A stretch of 64,000 nucleotides of DNA from Ardenticatenaceae bacterium. GTDB lineage: Bacteria; Chloroflexota; Anaerolineae; Promineifilales; Promineifilaceae. Location of the stretch: NCBI GenBank assembly GCA_020634315.1, contig JACKBV010000013.1, forward strand, positions 1 through 64,000, in the 5' to 3' direction. The translations under genes were made by a program, and so were the position numbers. The notes under the pieces were generated by a model. It ran no database searches. It was not told the DNA's origin and saw only the letters and a list, made by a program, of their open reading frames with translations. This document shows positions 7,584-16,703 of this stretch, piece after piece; position 1 is the stretch's first letter; each line of letters begins with the position of its first letter.

Positions 7584-9257
7584 CTATACCCTCCCATCGT
7601 GCTTCAATGTGCAGCGGATGGTAACGCCGCTGTTTGTGTCATTGATGATTTGCAGTTGTGCGCCAATTTGAGCGGCGCGTTCTTGCATACTCGTCAAGCC
7701 AAATCCCTCACCGCTTGGCGTTTGATTAAAGCCGTGGCCGTTATCGGCTACCGTCAGCGTGATATGTGTCGCACTGTAAGCCAGGGTCAATGTAATCTGG
7801 CTGGCCTGGGCATGTTGGCGTGCATTGTGCAGCGCTTCCTGGGCGATGCGCAGCAGTTCATGTTCGCTGGCGGCGGGCAGCGGGTGTGGCTCACCCTCGA
7901 CGTGCATGTGCAGGGAAACGGCCGTTTCCGTTTTCCACTGCTCAACCAACTGCCGCAGCGCGGTCGGTAAATTGCCCCGCTGCAAAGGGCCGGGACGCAG
8001 CGCCCACACCGAACGCCGTGCTTCGCTCAGGCCATCCCGTGCCAATTGCCGCGCCCGTTCCAGGTGTGTTTGCGCCGTGTCTGGCTCTGTGACGAGGGTT
8101 TCCTCTGCGTTTTCCAGTTGTACGACGATGCCGGTGAAGCCTTGCGCCAATGTGTCATGAATTTCGCGGGCCATACGATTGCGCTCGGCGAGAACGGCCG
8201 TTTCCTGTGCCTGTTCAGCCAGCTCCGTCAGTTGCAGCGCCAGCGTCACCTGCTGCGCCAGCCCTTGTGCCAACTCAAGCTCTTCCGGGCGGTAGCGGCG
8301 CGGGTGGGTGCTGTGGACGCTGATGTAACCGGGCAGTGCGTCGCCGCGCAGCAGGGGAACTAGGAGCAGTGTGTGCGGGTCGTTTGTGGTGTCTGTGTTG
8401 ACGATGGGCTGACGTGTTTCTCGCAGCTTTTGCCAATGCGGGTCGGCGGATGATTGCGCGGTGGGGGGGATACGGCCGTTGCCATACGCCTGTTGCAGCA
8501 CCAATTGCCCTTCGTCCACATCATGCAGGTAAAGCCCCACCCACTGCGCCTGCAACTGCTGCGCAATTGCCGCCAGCACATCGTTGAGCATCGTTTTCAG
8601 CGTCGGGTTTTGCGCCAGGGCGGTGACGATGTGTGTCAATGCGGCCGTTTGCCCACGCGCGATTTGCACTGCGCGTTCCAGGTTGCGTGCAAACAGCCAC
8701 ACAAGCCAGCCGGTGACGGCCAACAGTGACCACCAAAAAGCAATCACGCCGACCAGTTCCGCCATGCTTTGCACCTGGACGCCTTGCAAGGCGTTTAAGT
8801 CGTTTAATTCGGCGATGCCCCAACTGAGGATGAACAGGCCGCTTAACGCCGTCCACAACCGCAAAAACCAGCCGCCAATGAGCATGCCAGCGAGAATGAT
8901 GCCGGGCAAGTAGAGTGCCGTTACCGGATGGCGAATGCCATATGCCTGGCTCTCGAAGGCGGCGAGAATATTGACTCCGGCAACCAGCCAGCTTGCGCCA
9001 AAGGCGATGCCCCGTTCGTAGCCATTGCGGCTAATCCAGCCTACCAGCAGGCAAAGGGCGAGGGCTGCCGCGCCGTCCCAGGGGAAGAGTAACGGCCGTA
9101 TCCATCCCAACACGCCGCCAATCAAAAGGTAAAGCAGGGTGATTGTCAACGCGCCGAGCAAGGCGGCACGCAGCAGCGTCGCCCGCAATTCCAATTCATG
9201 CGGGTTATAAATGGGCGGGCCAGCAGGCTGACGCGATTTTGGGCTGGCATGGGTCAT
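7584..9257 (-). CDS. NarL-partner sensor histidine kinase with GAF domain
   Basis: A 557-aa kinase. Residues about 28-190 hold five or six hydrophobic segments (membrane sensor region), about 215-345 a GAF domain, about 355-425 a HisKA_3 dimerisation domain with phospho-His367 in MAREIHDTLAQGFTG, and about 460-555 a HATPase_c domain (N-box region EALHNARQHAQ; G-box NGHGF and GEGFGLTSMQERA). This is the usual partner type for NarL-like regulators. The ATG at 9257 has an AGGAG site 5 bp upstream; the longer frame to 9344 lacks one. Its stop abuts the GTG of the response regulator. The signal is unknown. Confidence 0.93.
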   Translation of the reverse strand: MTHASPKSRQPAGPPIYNPHELELRATLLRAALLGALTITLLYLLIGGVLGWIRPLLFPWDGAAALALCLLVGWISRNGYERGIAFGASWLVAGVNILAAFESQAYGIRHPVTALYLPGIILAGMLIGGWFLRLWTALSGLFILSWGIAELNDLNALQGVQVQSMAELVGVIAFWWSLLAVTGWLVWLFARNLERAVQIARGQTAALTHIVTALAQNPTLKTMLNDVLAAIAQQLQAQWVGLYLHDVDEGQLVLQQAYGNGRIPPTAQSSADPHWQKLRETRQPIVNTDTTNDPHTLLLVPLLRGDALPGYISVHSTHPRRYRPEELELAQGLAQQVTLALQLTELAEQAQETAVLAERNRMAREIHDTLAQGFTGIVVQLENAEETLVTEPDTAQTHLERARQLARDGLSEARRSVWALRPGPLQRGNLPTALRQLVEQWKTETAVSLHMHVEGEPHPLPAASEHELLRIAQEALHNARQHAQASQITLTLAYSATHITLTVADNGHGFNQTPSGEGFGLTSMQERAAQIGAQLQIINDTNSGVTIRCTLKHDGRV

Positions 9258-9461
9258 AAAAACTCCTACTTTACCGATTAGGGATAACGGATTACCGCTT
9301 ACAATTCGCGCCCCTATTCTGCGAGCAACGAACCAATTTGCCAAACTGTGTCACAAATGAGAAGCAGGTGGTGTTCTTATGCATGAGGTTTACAATGAAT
9401 CGTGTGCGACAGGTGTCTGCCTGGCAGACTGTGAATGATTGCACACAAAGGGAGTATGAAT

Positions 9462-10640
9462 ATGCTGAAAATAAAAAGACGGACCACAATCCTTGTTTTG
9501 ACCCTGTTGCTGTTGGTTGCCAGTGTCGGGCTAACGGCGGCGATGATGATTCCCAATGCGGATGAATTGTTGACACAGGCGTTGGAAACATTGGAAACGG
9601 TGACAGATGGACATGCCATCGTCACCGTCGATGCGGAGATGCCGGAGCAGACATTGAGCGGCACGTTTGAGGTGTGGGGCAAGCTTGGCGTGGGGCCAAA
9701 TGGCGAACCAGGATTGCGCGTGGAAGTGTTGGCGGCGAGTGAAGCGGAGTTTGTCGGGGTAACGGCCGTTACCGATGGCGCAACCTTCTGGCTCTACGAT
9801 CCGCACAGCAACACCGTCGTCACCGGCACCGCCGCAGAAATGGCACCGCTGTTAGCCGAGAAAATGGCTGCACATGAGGGCGATTTTGCACAGTGGTCAC
9901 ATGAGGGCGAGTTTGATGCAGAGGCCGTCGATGTGCCAGAAACCCCGGCAGAAGCAGTTGCTAAATTGTTGGAGTATGTCACGGCGGAGCGGGATGGCAC
10001 AGAAGATATGGCTGGCGACAACGCCTATAAACTGCGCCTTGTCCCCATTCCAGAAAAGATGCCCGAAGAAGCACGCGCCGCTGGCGGTTTTGTCAATGTC
10101 TGGCTGCGCAGCAGTGACCAACTGCCGCTCGGTGTGGAGTATGCCGAAGGCGCATTGGGGTCGGGCAAAGTTGCGGCGACGTTAGCCGAGATTAACACAG
10201 ATTTTGATCCGTCTGTGTTTACGTTTGCCATTCCAGAAGGGGCGACGGTGCTGCAAGCGACTGATTTGCTGGCGCAATTGGAGCAGGAGATGGCGGAAAC
10301 GGCCGTTCCTGCCGACTTCACCCCGCTTACCCCGGATTACCTGCCGGAGTCAGCGCGTCCCGGCGAAACCAGCGAGTTGGGCGGAGCCGTCGTACAGCGC
10401 TTTAGCCTGGCTGATGACAAATCCTTCTTTGTGGCGCAAGGGCCATCTGTGCCGCTGGACACCCCAGCCGAAGCAACGCGCATCGAAACAGTGACCGTGC
10501 GTGGCGTTGATGCCACCTTGTTTGTGAATGAGGATGGCAGCCGCACGCTGTTGGCCTGGAACGAAAATGGCGTTGGTTTTGTTGTGGGTGGTGATGTGAC
10601 GCCCGAAGAGGCAACGGCCGTTGCCGAATCGCTGCGTTAA
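9462..10640 (+). CDS. LolA-like/DUF4367-type exported protein
   Basis: A 392-aa protein with an N-terminal signal or anchor (LKIKRRTTILVLTLLLLVASVGL). The body reads like the LolA/DUF2092 beta-fold (SGTFEVWGK, GATFWLYDPHSNTVV, FTFAIPEGATVLQ). A C-terminal part resembles DUF4367-type domains (LTPDYLPESARP, GVDATLFVNEDGSRTLLAWNENG). Such proteins handle lipoproteins or act as sensor-like extracytoplasmic modules in Gram-positives. I chose the ATG at 9462, which has GGAG 7 bp upstream; an ATG at 9456 is also possible. It lies directly upstream of a MacB/LolCD-type ABC transporter on the same strand, which suggests joint work at the membrane. Confidence 0.75.
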   Translation: MLKIKRRTTILVLTLLLLVASVGLTAAMMIPNADELLTQALETLETVTDGHAIVTVDAEMPEQTLSGTFEVWGKLGVGPNGEPGLRVEVLAASEAEFVGVTAVTDGATFWLYDPHSNTVVTGTAAEMAPLLAEKMAAHEGDFAQWSHEGEFDAEAVDVPETPAEAVAKLLEYVTAERDGTEDMAGDNAYKLRLVPIPEKMPEEARAAGGFVNVWLRSSDQLPLGVEYAEGALGSGKVAATLAEINTDFDPSVFTFAIPEGATVLQATDLLAQLEQEMAETAVPADFTPLTPDYLPESARPGETSELGGAVVQRFSLADDKSFFVAQGPSVPLDTPAEATRIETVTVRGVDATLFVNEDGSRTLLAWNENGVGFVVGGDVTPEEATAVAESLR

Positions 10641-10653
10641 ATGAGTGTAATCG

Positions 10654-10690
10654 GTAATCGGTGATTGGTGACAGACCAATTACCGATTAC
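10654..10690. repeat. Intergenic hairpin built from TAATCGGTAAT-type sequence
   Basis: Arms GTAATCGGTGATTGGT (10654-10669) and ACCAATTACCGATTAC (10675-10690) pair with a single G-U mismatch around a 5-nt loop. No T-run follows, so it is not a clear terminator. Related TAATCGG/CCGATTA sequence occurs in the valS leader (42171-42200) and before 9295. Confidence 0.6.
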
Positions 10691-10709
10691 CACCATCTGA
10701 CTACCGTTT

Positions 10710-12728
10710 ATGAGCGATACAATTCGATTAACAGGGCTGGAACGGACATTTCAGCGGGGGGAAACGGCCGTGCAGGCATTGCACGGCCTCGACTTAACGA
10801 TTGCGCCGGGGGAGTTTGTGGCTCTGGTTGGGCCATCCGGTTCGGGCAAATCGACGCTGCTCAATTTGTTAGGGGGCCTAGATCGGCCGTCTCATGGCGA
10901 GTTATGGCTGAATGGCCTACCGCTGCACGATGCCGATGGCGACACACGCACACAGCACCGCAAAGAGCGCGTTGGCTTCATTTTCCAAAGCTTTAACTTG
11001 CTGCCTCGCCTGACAGCCCTGGAAAATGTGACGGTTCCCCTGATGCTGGCTGGCGTGCCGAAAGAGGAACGTCAGGCACGCGCCCATGCTTTGCTAGAGC
11101 GTGTCGGCCTGGCACATCGCCTTGACCATTATCCGGCGGAGATGTCGGGCGGTGAGCAGCAGCGAACGGCCGTTGCCCGCGCCCTCATCCACAACCCCGA
11201 CCTCATCCTGGCCGATGAGCCAACCGGCAATCTCGATTCCGCAACGGGGGAGGCCATCATGACCTTGCTGCGCGATTTGAATCGAGAGCAGGGCATTACG
11301 CTTGTTGTCGTGACGCACGATCTTGACGTGGCTGCTTATGCTGACCGCATCGTGCGCCTGCGCGATGGCTTGATTGCCGAAATCGAAGAGCGAGAGGCGA
11401 AAGAAAAGCGACAAACACCGCCACTTGCGGATCATCGAGCAAATGCTGCGACTCCTGGTCGCCTGACTTTTGCGGACATTGTGCAAACGGCGCTGCGCAA
11501 CTTGGGGCGGCGACCGGTGCGCAATATCTTGACGGCCGGTGGCGTGCTTATTGGCATTGTCACGCTCGTGGCAATGGTCTCATTTGGCGTTGGTGTGCAG
11601 CGCGAAGTGCAGCGCAATTTTGAAAGCATTGGCCTGGAAAATATCTTTGTCAGTCCCAGATACGGCGAGTCGGATGGGTTTGACCCATTTGCCGAGCCGG
11701 AAATTGAAAGCCCGCTAACGCCGGAAGCGGTGGCGCAAATTGCCGCGCTGCCAGAGGTGGTTAGCGTGACGCCCATCCTGAACTTGCCGACGGGCATGGA
11801 GTTGAGCCTGACGCGCGGCGAAACAAGTTTGCAAGTGTACATTTCTAGCGGGGAGGGAATGCCGTTTCGTTTTGGGCCGCCCGGACGCTCTGATATGTTG
11901 GCCGGGACGGATTTGCCGCAAAATCAGGCAGGCGCGGTGTTGGCGTCCGGGTTGGCCGACCGCCTGCTGGCGGAAGGGGAGACGTATGCGGACTTGATTG
12001 ATGAGCCGCTGACCCTGACGGTGATGATGCCGCGTGGCGACACGGCCGATTTTTCTACCAAAGTTGTGGGCATACAAGATGGCTTCTCGACGCGCTCGCT
12101 GGATGTGGGTGTGGCGGAACGAGAGGCGATGATTGCCTGGTGGTATGATGACCCCGGATTTTTGGCGCGTCAGGGATATGACCAGTTGGTGGTGCAAACG
12201 ACGGATTTGGGTGTGGTAACGGCCGTAACGGCCGTTCTCGAAGAGCGCGGCTACAGAGTGCAGTCGCTGGACGCCATTTTGGATGTAGCCAACCAGGTTT
12301 TGGCGTTGATGCAGGCGTTGTTGAGTTCCGTTGGCGGATTGGCCTTGCTGGTGGCTGCGTTGGGTGTGGCTAACACGATGATGATGGCGATTTACGAACG
12401 CACTCGCGAAATTGGCGTGCTCAAGGCGTTAGGCGCATCGGCGCGTGAAATCCGCTGGCTGTTCACTGTGGAAGCAGGCATGATTGGGCTGATTGGCGGC
12501 TTTTTTGGCTTGATTTTCGGCACGCTGCTCGGTCGCTTGGTGGATTGGATTGGACATCGTTTCCTGATTAACGAAGGGGTCACAGGTGTGGGGCAGCTTT
12601 CTGTGGTGCCGCCCTGGCTGGCATTGGGGGCGCTGGCGTTTGCCGCTTTTATCGGCATTGTGGCCGGACTTTATCCCGCATCGCGGGCGGCACGGCTTGA
12701 TCCGGTAGCCGCACTGCGGCATGAATAG
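10710..12728 (+). CDS. MacB-type ABC transporter, fused ATPase and FtsX-like permease
   Basis: A 672-aa fusion. The ATPase domain (1-225) has Walker A GPSGSGKST (41-49), Q-loop FQSFN, signature MSGGEQQR (145-152) and Walker B with D-loop LILADEPTGNLD (165-176). A linker leads to a MacB-type permease: first helix about 275-300, a large extracytoplasmic domain (about 305-530), then three helices (about 545-665) ending ASRAARLDPVAALRHE, typical of FtsX/MacB C-termini. The family is mechanotransmissive and moves lipoproteins, peptides or antibiotics rather than small solutes. Domain order (ATPase first) matches MacB. It probably forms a unit with the LolA-like gene upstream; substrate unknown. 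Confidence 0.92.
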   Translation: MSDTIRLTGLERTFQRGETAVQALHGLDLTIAPGEFVALVGPSGSGKSTLLNLLGGLDRPSHGELWLNGLPLHDADGDTRTQHRKERVGFIFQSFNLLPRLTALENVTVPLMLAGVPKEERQARAHALLERVGLAHRLDHYPAEMSGGEQQRTAVARALIHNPDLILADEPTGNLDSATGEAIMTLLRDLNREQGITLVVVTHDLDVAAYADRIVRLRDGLIAEIEEREAKEKRQTPPLADHRANAATPGRLTFADIVQTALRNLGRRPVRNILTAGGVLIGIVTLVAMVSFGVGVQREVQRNFESIGLENIFVSPRYGESDGFDPFAEPEIESPLTPEAVAQIAALPEVVSVTPILNLPTGMELSLTRGETSLQVYISSGEGMPFRFGPPGRSDMLAGTDLPQNQAGAVLASGLADRLLAEGETYADLIDEPLTLTVMMPRGDTADFSTKVVGIQDGFSTRSLDVGVAEREAMIAWWYDDPGFLARQGYDQLVVQTTDLGVVTAVTAVLEERGYRVQSLDAILDVANQVLALMQALLSSVGGLALLVAALGVANTMMMAIYERTREIGVLKALGASAREIRWLFTVEAGMIGLIGGFFGLIFGTLLGRLVDWIGHRFLINEGVTGVGQLSVVPPWLALGALAFAAFIGIVAGLYPASRAARLDPVAALRHE

Positions 12729-12792
12729 GATGGCAATTCGCCAAGATGTAGAACCAGCCTGATAGCGAAAAGCCAATCTCCATCTGCAAATA

Positions 12793-12855
12793 AACCTCCG
12801 GGAGGTTCAGAAGACGGCTGTTGTTAAGCCCTGAACCTCCCGGAGGTTCGTTTTT
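12793..12855 (+). terminator. Strong terminator made from a CCTCCGGGAGG repeat
   Basis: An 18-bp perfect stem, AACCTCCGGGAGGTTCAG (12793-12810) with its complement at 12831-12848, is followed by TTCGTTTTTC. It lies between the convergent ABC transporter and smc genes, so it may end both. It shows that members of the dispersed repeat family can serve as terminators. Confidence 0.85.
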
Positions 12856-12874
12856 CTTGATCAAGTCAAGCACC

Positions 12875-15800
12875 TTAGAGTAAGGGTGCCTGTTTCAAAT
12901 ACTCTTCTGTTTTGATAGATAAACTCTGGCTGGCGCTGTCTGTGCCCATACTGATGCCATAGATGGTTTGCGCAGCTTGTACCGTGCCGCGATTATGGGT
13001 GATGACGATGAATTGAGATTTGAGACTCAATTCGCGCAGCAGGTCGCGGAAGCGGTTGACGTTGGCTTCATCAAGCGCGGCGTCTACTTCGTCCATGACG
13101 CAGAAGGGCGTGGGCGACACTTTGAGCAGGCTGAAGATGAGGGCAGCGGCCGTTAACGAGCGCTCGCCACCAGAAAGCAGCCCAAGCCCTTGCTCGCGCC
13201 GATTGGGTAACTGGGCAATGATGTCCACACCGCTGATGGTCAGGTCGTCAGGATCGGTGAGGACGAGGCGGGCGGAGCCACCGCCAAACAGCTGCTCAAA
13301 TGTACGGCCGAAAATGATGTTGACTTCTTCGACCGTGCTGGCAAATGCTTTCGAGGTCAAATCATCCAATTCGGCGATAACATCGCGCAGTTGGCGTTCT
13401 GTTTCATTCAAGTCTTCAACTTGCTGCGTCAGAAAATCAAAGCGTTCCTGAGTTGATTCGTACTCTTCGGGGGCATCGGGGTTGATGGCGCCCATGCGCT
13501 GCAACTGACCACGATAATTGTGAATCGTCTCTTCGATGTCGCTGGGCAGTTCGGTGACGCCTGGCAGCTCTTCGGCAAAATCACCCATAGGCAGCGGGGT
13601 TGGGCCGGTTTGGTCATCGTCGTAGGCGAGGGTGACAATGCCGAGGTCAGCTTTAATGCGTTCTTGCAGCCCTTCGATCTGGCTCTCTTCTTGTGAGCGT
13701 TTGACCTGGGCCTGGGTGTAATGCGTTTCTAGTTCGAGTGTGCGCCGTTGAATGGCGGCCATCTCTTCTTCAAGCTGGCGCATTTCCAGGCGGTAGGCGG
13801 TCAGTTGTTCGCGTGCGGGTTGCAGCGAGGCTTCGAGCTGGTCGAGGCGTTCTTGCAGCCGTTTGCGTGTTTGTTCTTCATGGCTGAGGTCGATTTGCCC
13901 TTGCTGTGTTTGCAATGTTGTTTGTCGTTCGCGCAAACGGCCGATTTGCTTCTCGACCTGATTCAGGGTGGCGCGGCGGCTGTCAACGACGGCCTGACGA
14001 CCGGCGACGATGGTTTGCGCGGCGGTGATGCTTTGTTGTAAGGTGAGGCGCTGCTGCTTTCCTTCGTTGATGGGGAGGGCATTGAGTTGGTCGCGGGCAT
14101 GGAGAACGGCCGTTTCCCCATTCTCAACATCCTGCCGGTACGTTACCAGCGCCGTTTCCGCATCTTGCACCCGCTGCGCCAGACGGGTTAACTCTTGTTG
14201 GCGTGCTGCCGCCTGACGGGCATTGGACGCTTGTCGCTGCTGCACAAAATTTTGTTGCTGACGCCCATTGTCCAGGCTGCGCTGCGCCTGAGCGACGCGC
14301 TGTCCGGCTTCATTTTCCAGTCGGCCCAGTCGTCGTTCCTCTTCTTGCAGCTCGTCTACTTCGTTTTGCTGCCCTTGAATGATTTCATTGAGCTGCCCCA
14401 GCATATTTTCCAGGGCGGCCACTTCGTCCTTGATCTTCGCCAGTTCATTCTTGCTTTCGCGCCACTCTTGCTCGCGGGCGAGGACGTTGTTTTGTCCGTG
14501 GCGACCACCGGTCTCCACAAGGCCACCGGCGTGAACGATGAGGCCGCCAGGAGCAGCGGCCAGCGCCCCGGATGGAAGCTGGCGTGCCAGGCGATAGGCG
14601 GCTTGATCATCGGCCACTAGCAGCACACGTCCCAGCAGCAGTTGTGCCAGGGGGGCAGCCTCTTCTTTGCTGCTGATGTGCTCGCTGGCCCAACCGATAA
14701 CGGCCGTATCCTCTGGCGCGGCCATGGGTTCTGGTGGCTGCACATCGGCCAGGGCGGCGGCGGTAAGTGGTTGTTGGCTGCCTTTAAGTGCCTGCCATAA
14801 AGCATGGCTGTCGGGCAGGACGAGCGTGGACAGACGCGCGGCAAGCGCCGCGGCAACGGCCGTTTGGTGTGTTGCTGGAATGGTAATGAAATTGGAAAAT
14901 TGGCCGAGAATGGGCACATCTTTGCCCACTTTAACCGTTTTGCTGCGCATCTGGTCCAGCATTTCGACGCGTGTTTCTAGCCGGGCCACCTCTTTTTGCC
15001 GTTGTGTCAGGTCGCGGCTTTGTTCGCCATAATCACGGCGTAAATTTTTCAGGTCGCGGATGCGTGTTTGTCGCTGTTCTTGCAGGTCGACACGCTTTTG
15101 GCGCAGTTCTTCGACGCGGGATTGGGCGGATTGGAGAACGGCCGTTGCCTTTTCAATCTCACCGGCTATTTGTGCCAACTCTGCGGCCAACGCCTCTTCA
15201 CTTTCCTCTTTTTTCTCTTTGCCCTCCGCCTTTTGCATTTCGGCCAGACGTTCGCGCAGTTGGCTTAACTGCCCTTCTGCCTGCGCCAGCCGATTTTGCT
15301 GGGTGCGCTGCTGTTGTTCGGCTTGCTGCACGGCATTTTGCCAGCGGTTGATTTCTGCCTGCTGTGCCTGGAAGCTGCTGTTGAACTGGTGCAGTTCGAG
15401 CTGATTGGCTTGCAGGCTGGCCTGGGCGGCGGTTAGTTCGGCGGTGGCTGTTTCTAATTCGGCGGCGGCGCGTTGGCGCTGTTCGTCGAGTTGGGGCAGT
15501 TCTTGCTCGATGTCGGCAAGCTGCCGCCGCAGTGCTTGCTGCCGTTCGTGCAAAATGGCGACTTCGCGGCGGGCACGCTCCAGTTGGTCGCGGATGTCGT
15601 CGCGCTGTGTCTGGATTTCCTGGCTTTGCTGTTGGCGGTGGTTGATGCGCTGGCGCAGGTCGTTCATGTTTTCTTGCTGCACGAGCAGGCGGTGGCGGCT
15701 TTCTTGCCAGATGGATTCGGTGGAAACGGCCGTTTCCCGTGCCGCGCGTAGTTTCTCCTTCGCCTGTTCCCATTTGTAGCCATACCAAATGCGCAGCAAA

Positions 15801-16471
15801 TGGCGCAAATCAATCATCACCTGCTCGTAATTGCGGGCGCGGGTGGCTTGCCGTTTTAGGGAGGTCAGGCGTGGCTGAATTTCGGCCAAAATGTCATGAA
15901 CGCGCTGCAAATTGCGCTGCGTTTCTTCAAGTTGGCGCAAAGTGGTCGCCCGCTTGCTTTTGTAATGGTTGATGCCTGCCGCTTCTTCAAAGAGCGCACG
16001 GCGCTCTTCGGCACGTAAGGAGAGTGCCTGGTCGATGAGACCCTGGCCGATGATGGTGTAGGTGCGCTCTGCCAAACCGCTGGTTGCCAGCAAATCGGTG
16101 ATGTCTTTGAGGCGCACTTTTTGACCGTTAATTAAGTACTCATTTTCGCCGGTACGGTAGGCGCGACGGCCGATTTCCACTTCGGTGTATTCGATGGGCA
16201 GCCAGTTGTCGCTGTTGTCCAGCGTGAGCATGACTTGGGCCATGCCGGCGCGTGGACGGCTCTGGCTGCCGGCAAAAATCATGTCGGTGGTGCGTTTGCC
16301 GCGCAGTGCGCCGTAGCTTTGTTCGCCTAATACCCAGCGCAGCGCGTCGGCAACGTTGCTCTTGCCGCTGCCATTTGGCCCGACAATAGCTGTGATGCCA
16401 TCGTCAAAGATGAATTCTGTTTTACTGGCAAAGGTTTTGTACCCTTGCAGTACGAGTCGTTTTAATTTCAT
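12875..16471 (-). CDS. smc: Chromosome segregation protein SMC
   Basis: A 1198-aa SMC ATPase, near the usual length, which holds and extrudes DNA loops with ScpA/ScpB (neither is in the window). The N-terminal head starts MKLKRLVLQGYKTF with Walker A GPNGSGKSN (31-39). Long coiled coils flank a hinge (about 500-660). The C-terminal head has signature LSGGERSLTAAALIFS and Walker B FCVMDEVDAALDEANV. I set the start at 16471 because the family begins MKLKRL; a frame extension to 16504 adds 11 residues after a weak ribosome site. It converges on the ABC transporter gene. An ACGGCCGT copy recurs at several points in the coiled-coil part. Confidence 0.96.
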   Translation of the reverse strand: MKLKRLVLQGYKTFASKTEFIFDDGITAIVGPNGSGKSNVADALRWVLGEQSYGALRGKRTTDMIFAGSQSRPRAGMAQVMLTLDNSDNWLPIEYTEVEIGRRAYRTGENEYLINGQKVRLKDITDLLATSGLAERTYTIIGQGLIDQALSLRAEERRALFEEAAGINHYKSKRATTLRQLEETQRNLQRVHDILAEIQPRLTSLKRQATRARNYEQVMIDLRHLLRIWYGYKWEQAKEKLRAARETAVSTESIWQESRHRLLVQQENMNDLRQRINHRQQQSQEIQTQRDDIRDQLERARREVAILHERQQALRRQLADIEQELPQLDEQRQRAAAELETATAELTAAQASLQANQLELHQFNSSFQAQQAEINRWQNAVQQAEQQQRTQQNRLAQAEGQLSQLRERLAEMQKAEGKEKKEESEEALAAELAQIAGEIEKATAVLQSAQSRVEELRQKRVDLQEQRQTRIRDLKNLRRDYGEQSRDLTQRQKEVARLETRVEMLDQMRSKTVKVGKDVPILGQFSNFITIPATHQTAVAAALAARLSTLVLPDSHALWQALKGSQQPLTAAALADVQPPEPMAAPEDTAVIGWASEHISSKEEAAPLAQLLLGRVLLVADDQAAYRLARQLPSGALAAAPGGLIVHAGGLVETGGRHGQNNVLAREQEWRESKNELAKIKDEVAALENMLGQLNEIIQGQQNEVDELQEEERRLGRLENEAGQRVAQAQRSLDNGRQQQNFVQQRQASNARQAAARQQELTRLAQRVQDAETALVTYRQDVENGETAVLHARDQLNALPINEGKQQRLTLQQSITAAQTIVAGRQAVVDSRRATLNQVEKQIGRLRERQTTLQTQQGQIDLSHEEQTRKRLQERLDQLEASLQPAREQLTAYRLEMRQLEEEMAAIQRRTLELETHYTQAQVKRSQEESQIEGLQERIKADLGIVTLAYDDDQTGPTPLPMGDFAEELPGVTELPSDIEETIHNYRGQLQRMGAINPDAPEEYESTQERFDFLTQQVEDLNETERQLRDVIAELDDLTSKAFASTVEEVNIIFGRTFEQLFGGGSARLVLTDPDDLTISGVDIIAQLPNRREQGLGLLSGGERSLTAAALIFSLLKVSPTPFCVMDEVDAALDEANVNRFRDLLRELSLKSQFIVITHNRGTVQAAQTIYGISMGTDSASQSLSIKTEEYLKQAPLL

Positions 16472-16703
16472 GGATTGTTTTGTTCTTGCGAGACTGATGC
16501 GCATTGCTCCAATCTCGTTATCTTAGATGTTTTCAGGTTAAAAACAAACGATCTCTTAGCGGCGGGCAGTATAGTGATAACTTGTTTACCTGGCAAGTGT
16601 GCGTGAATTTTCAGAATAAAGTTTTTCTCTGCTGGATTTGCCTCATATAATAAGTAACAATCTCACTTACGCGTTTACATCGTAGCACGAGGCATCTTTT
16701 ATT

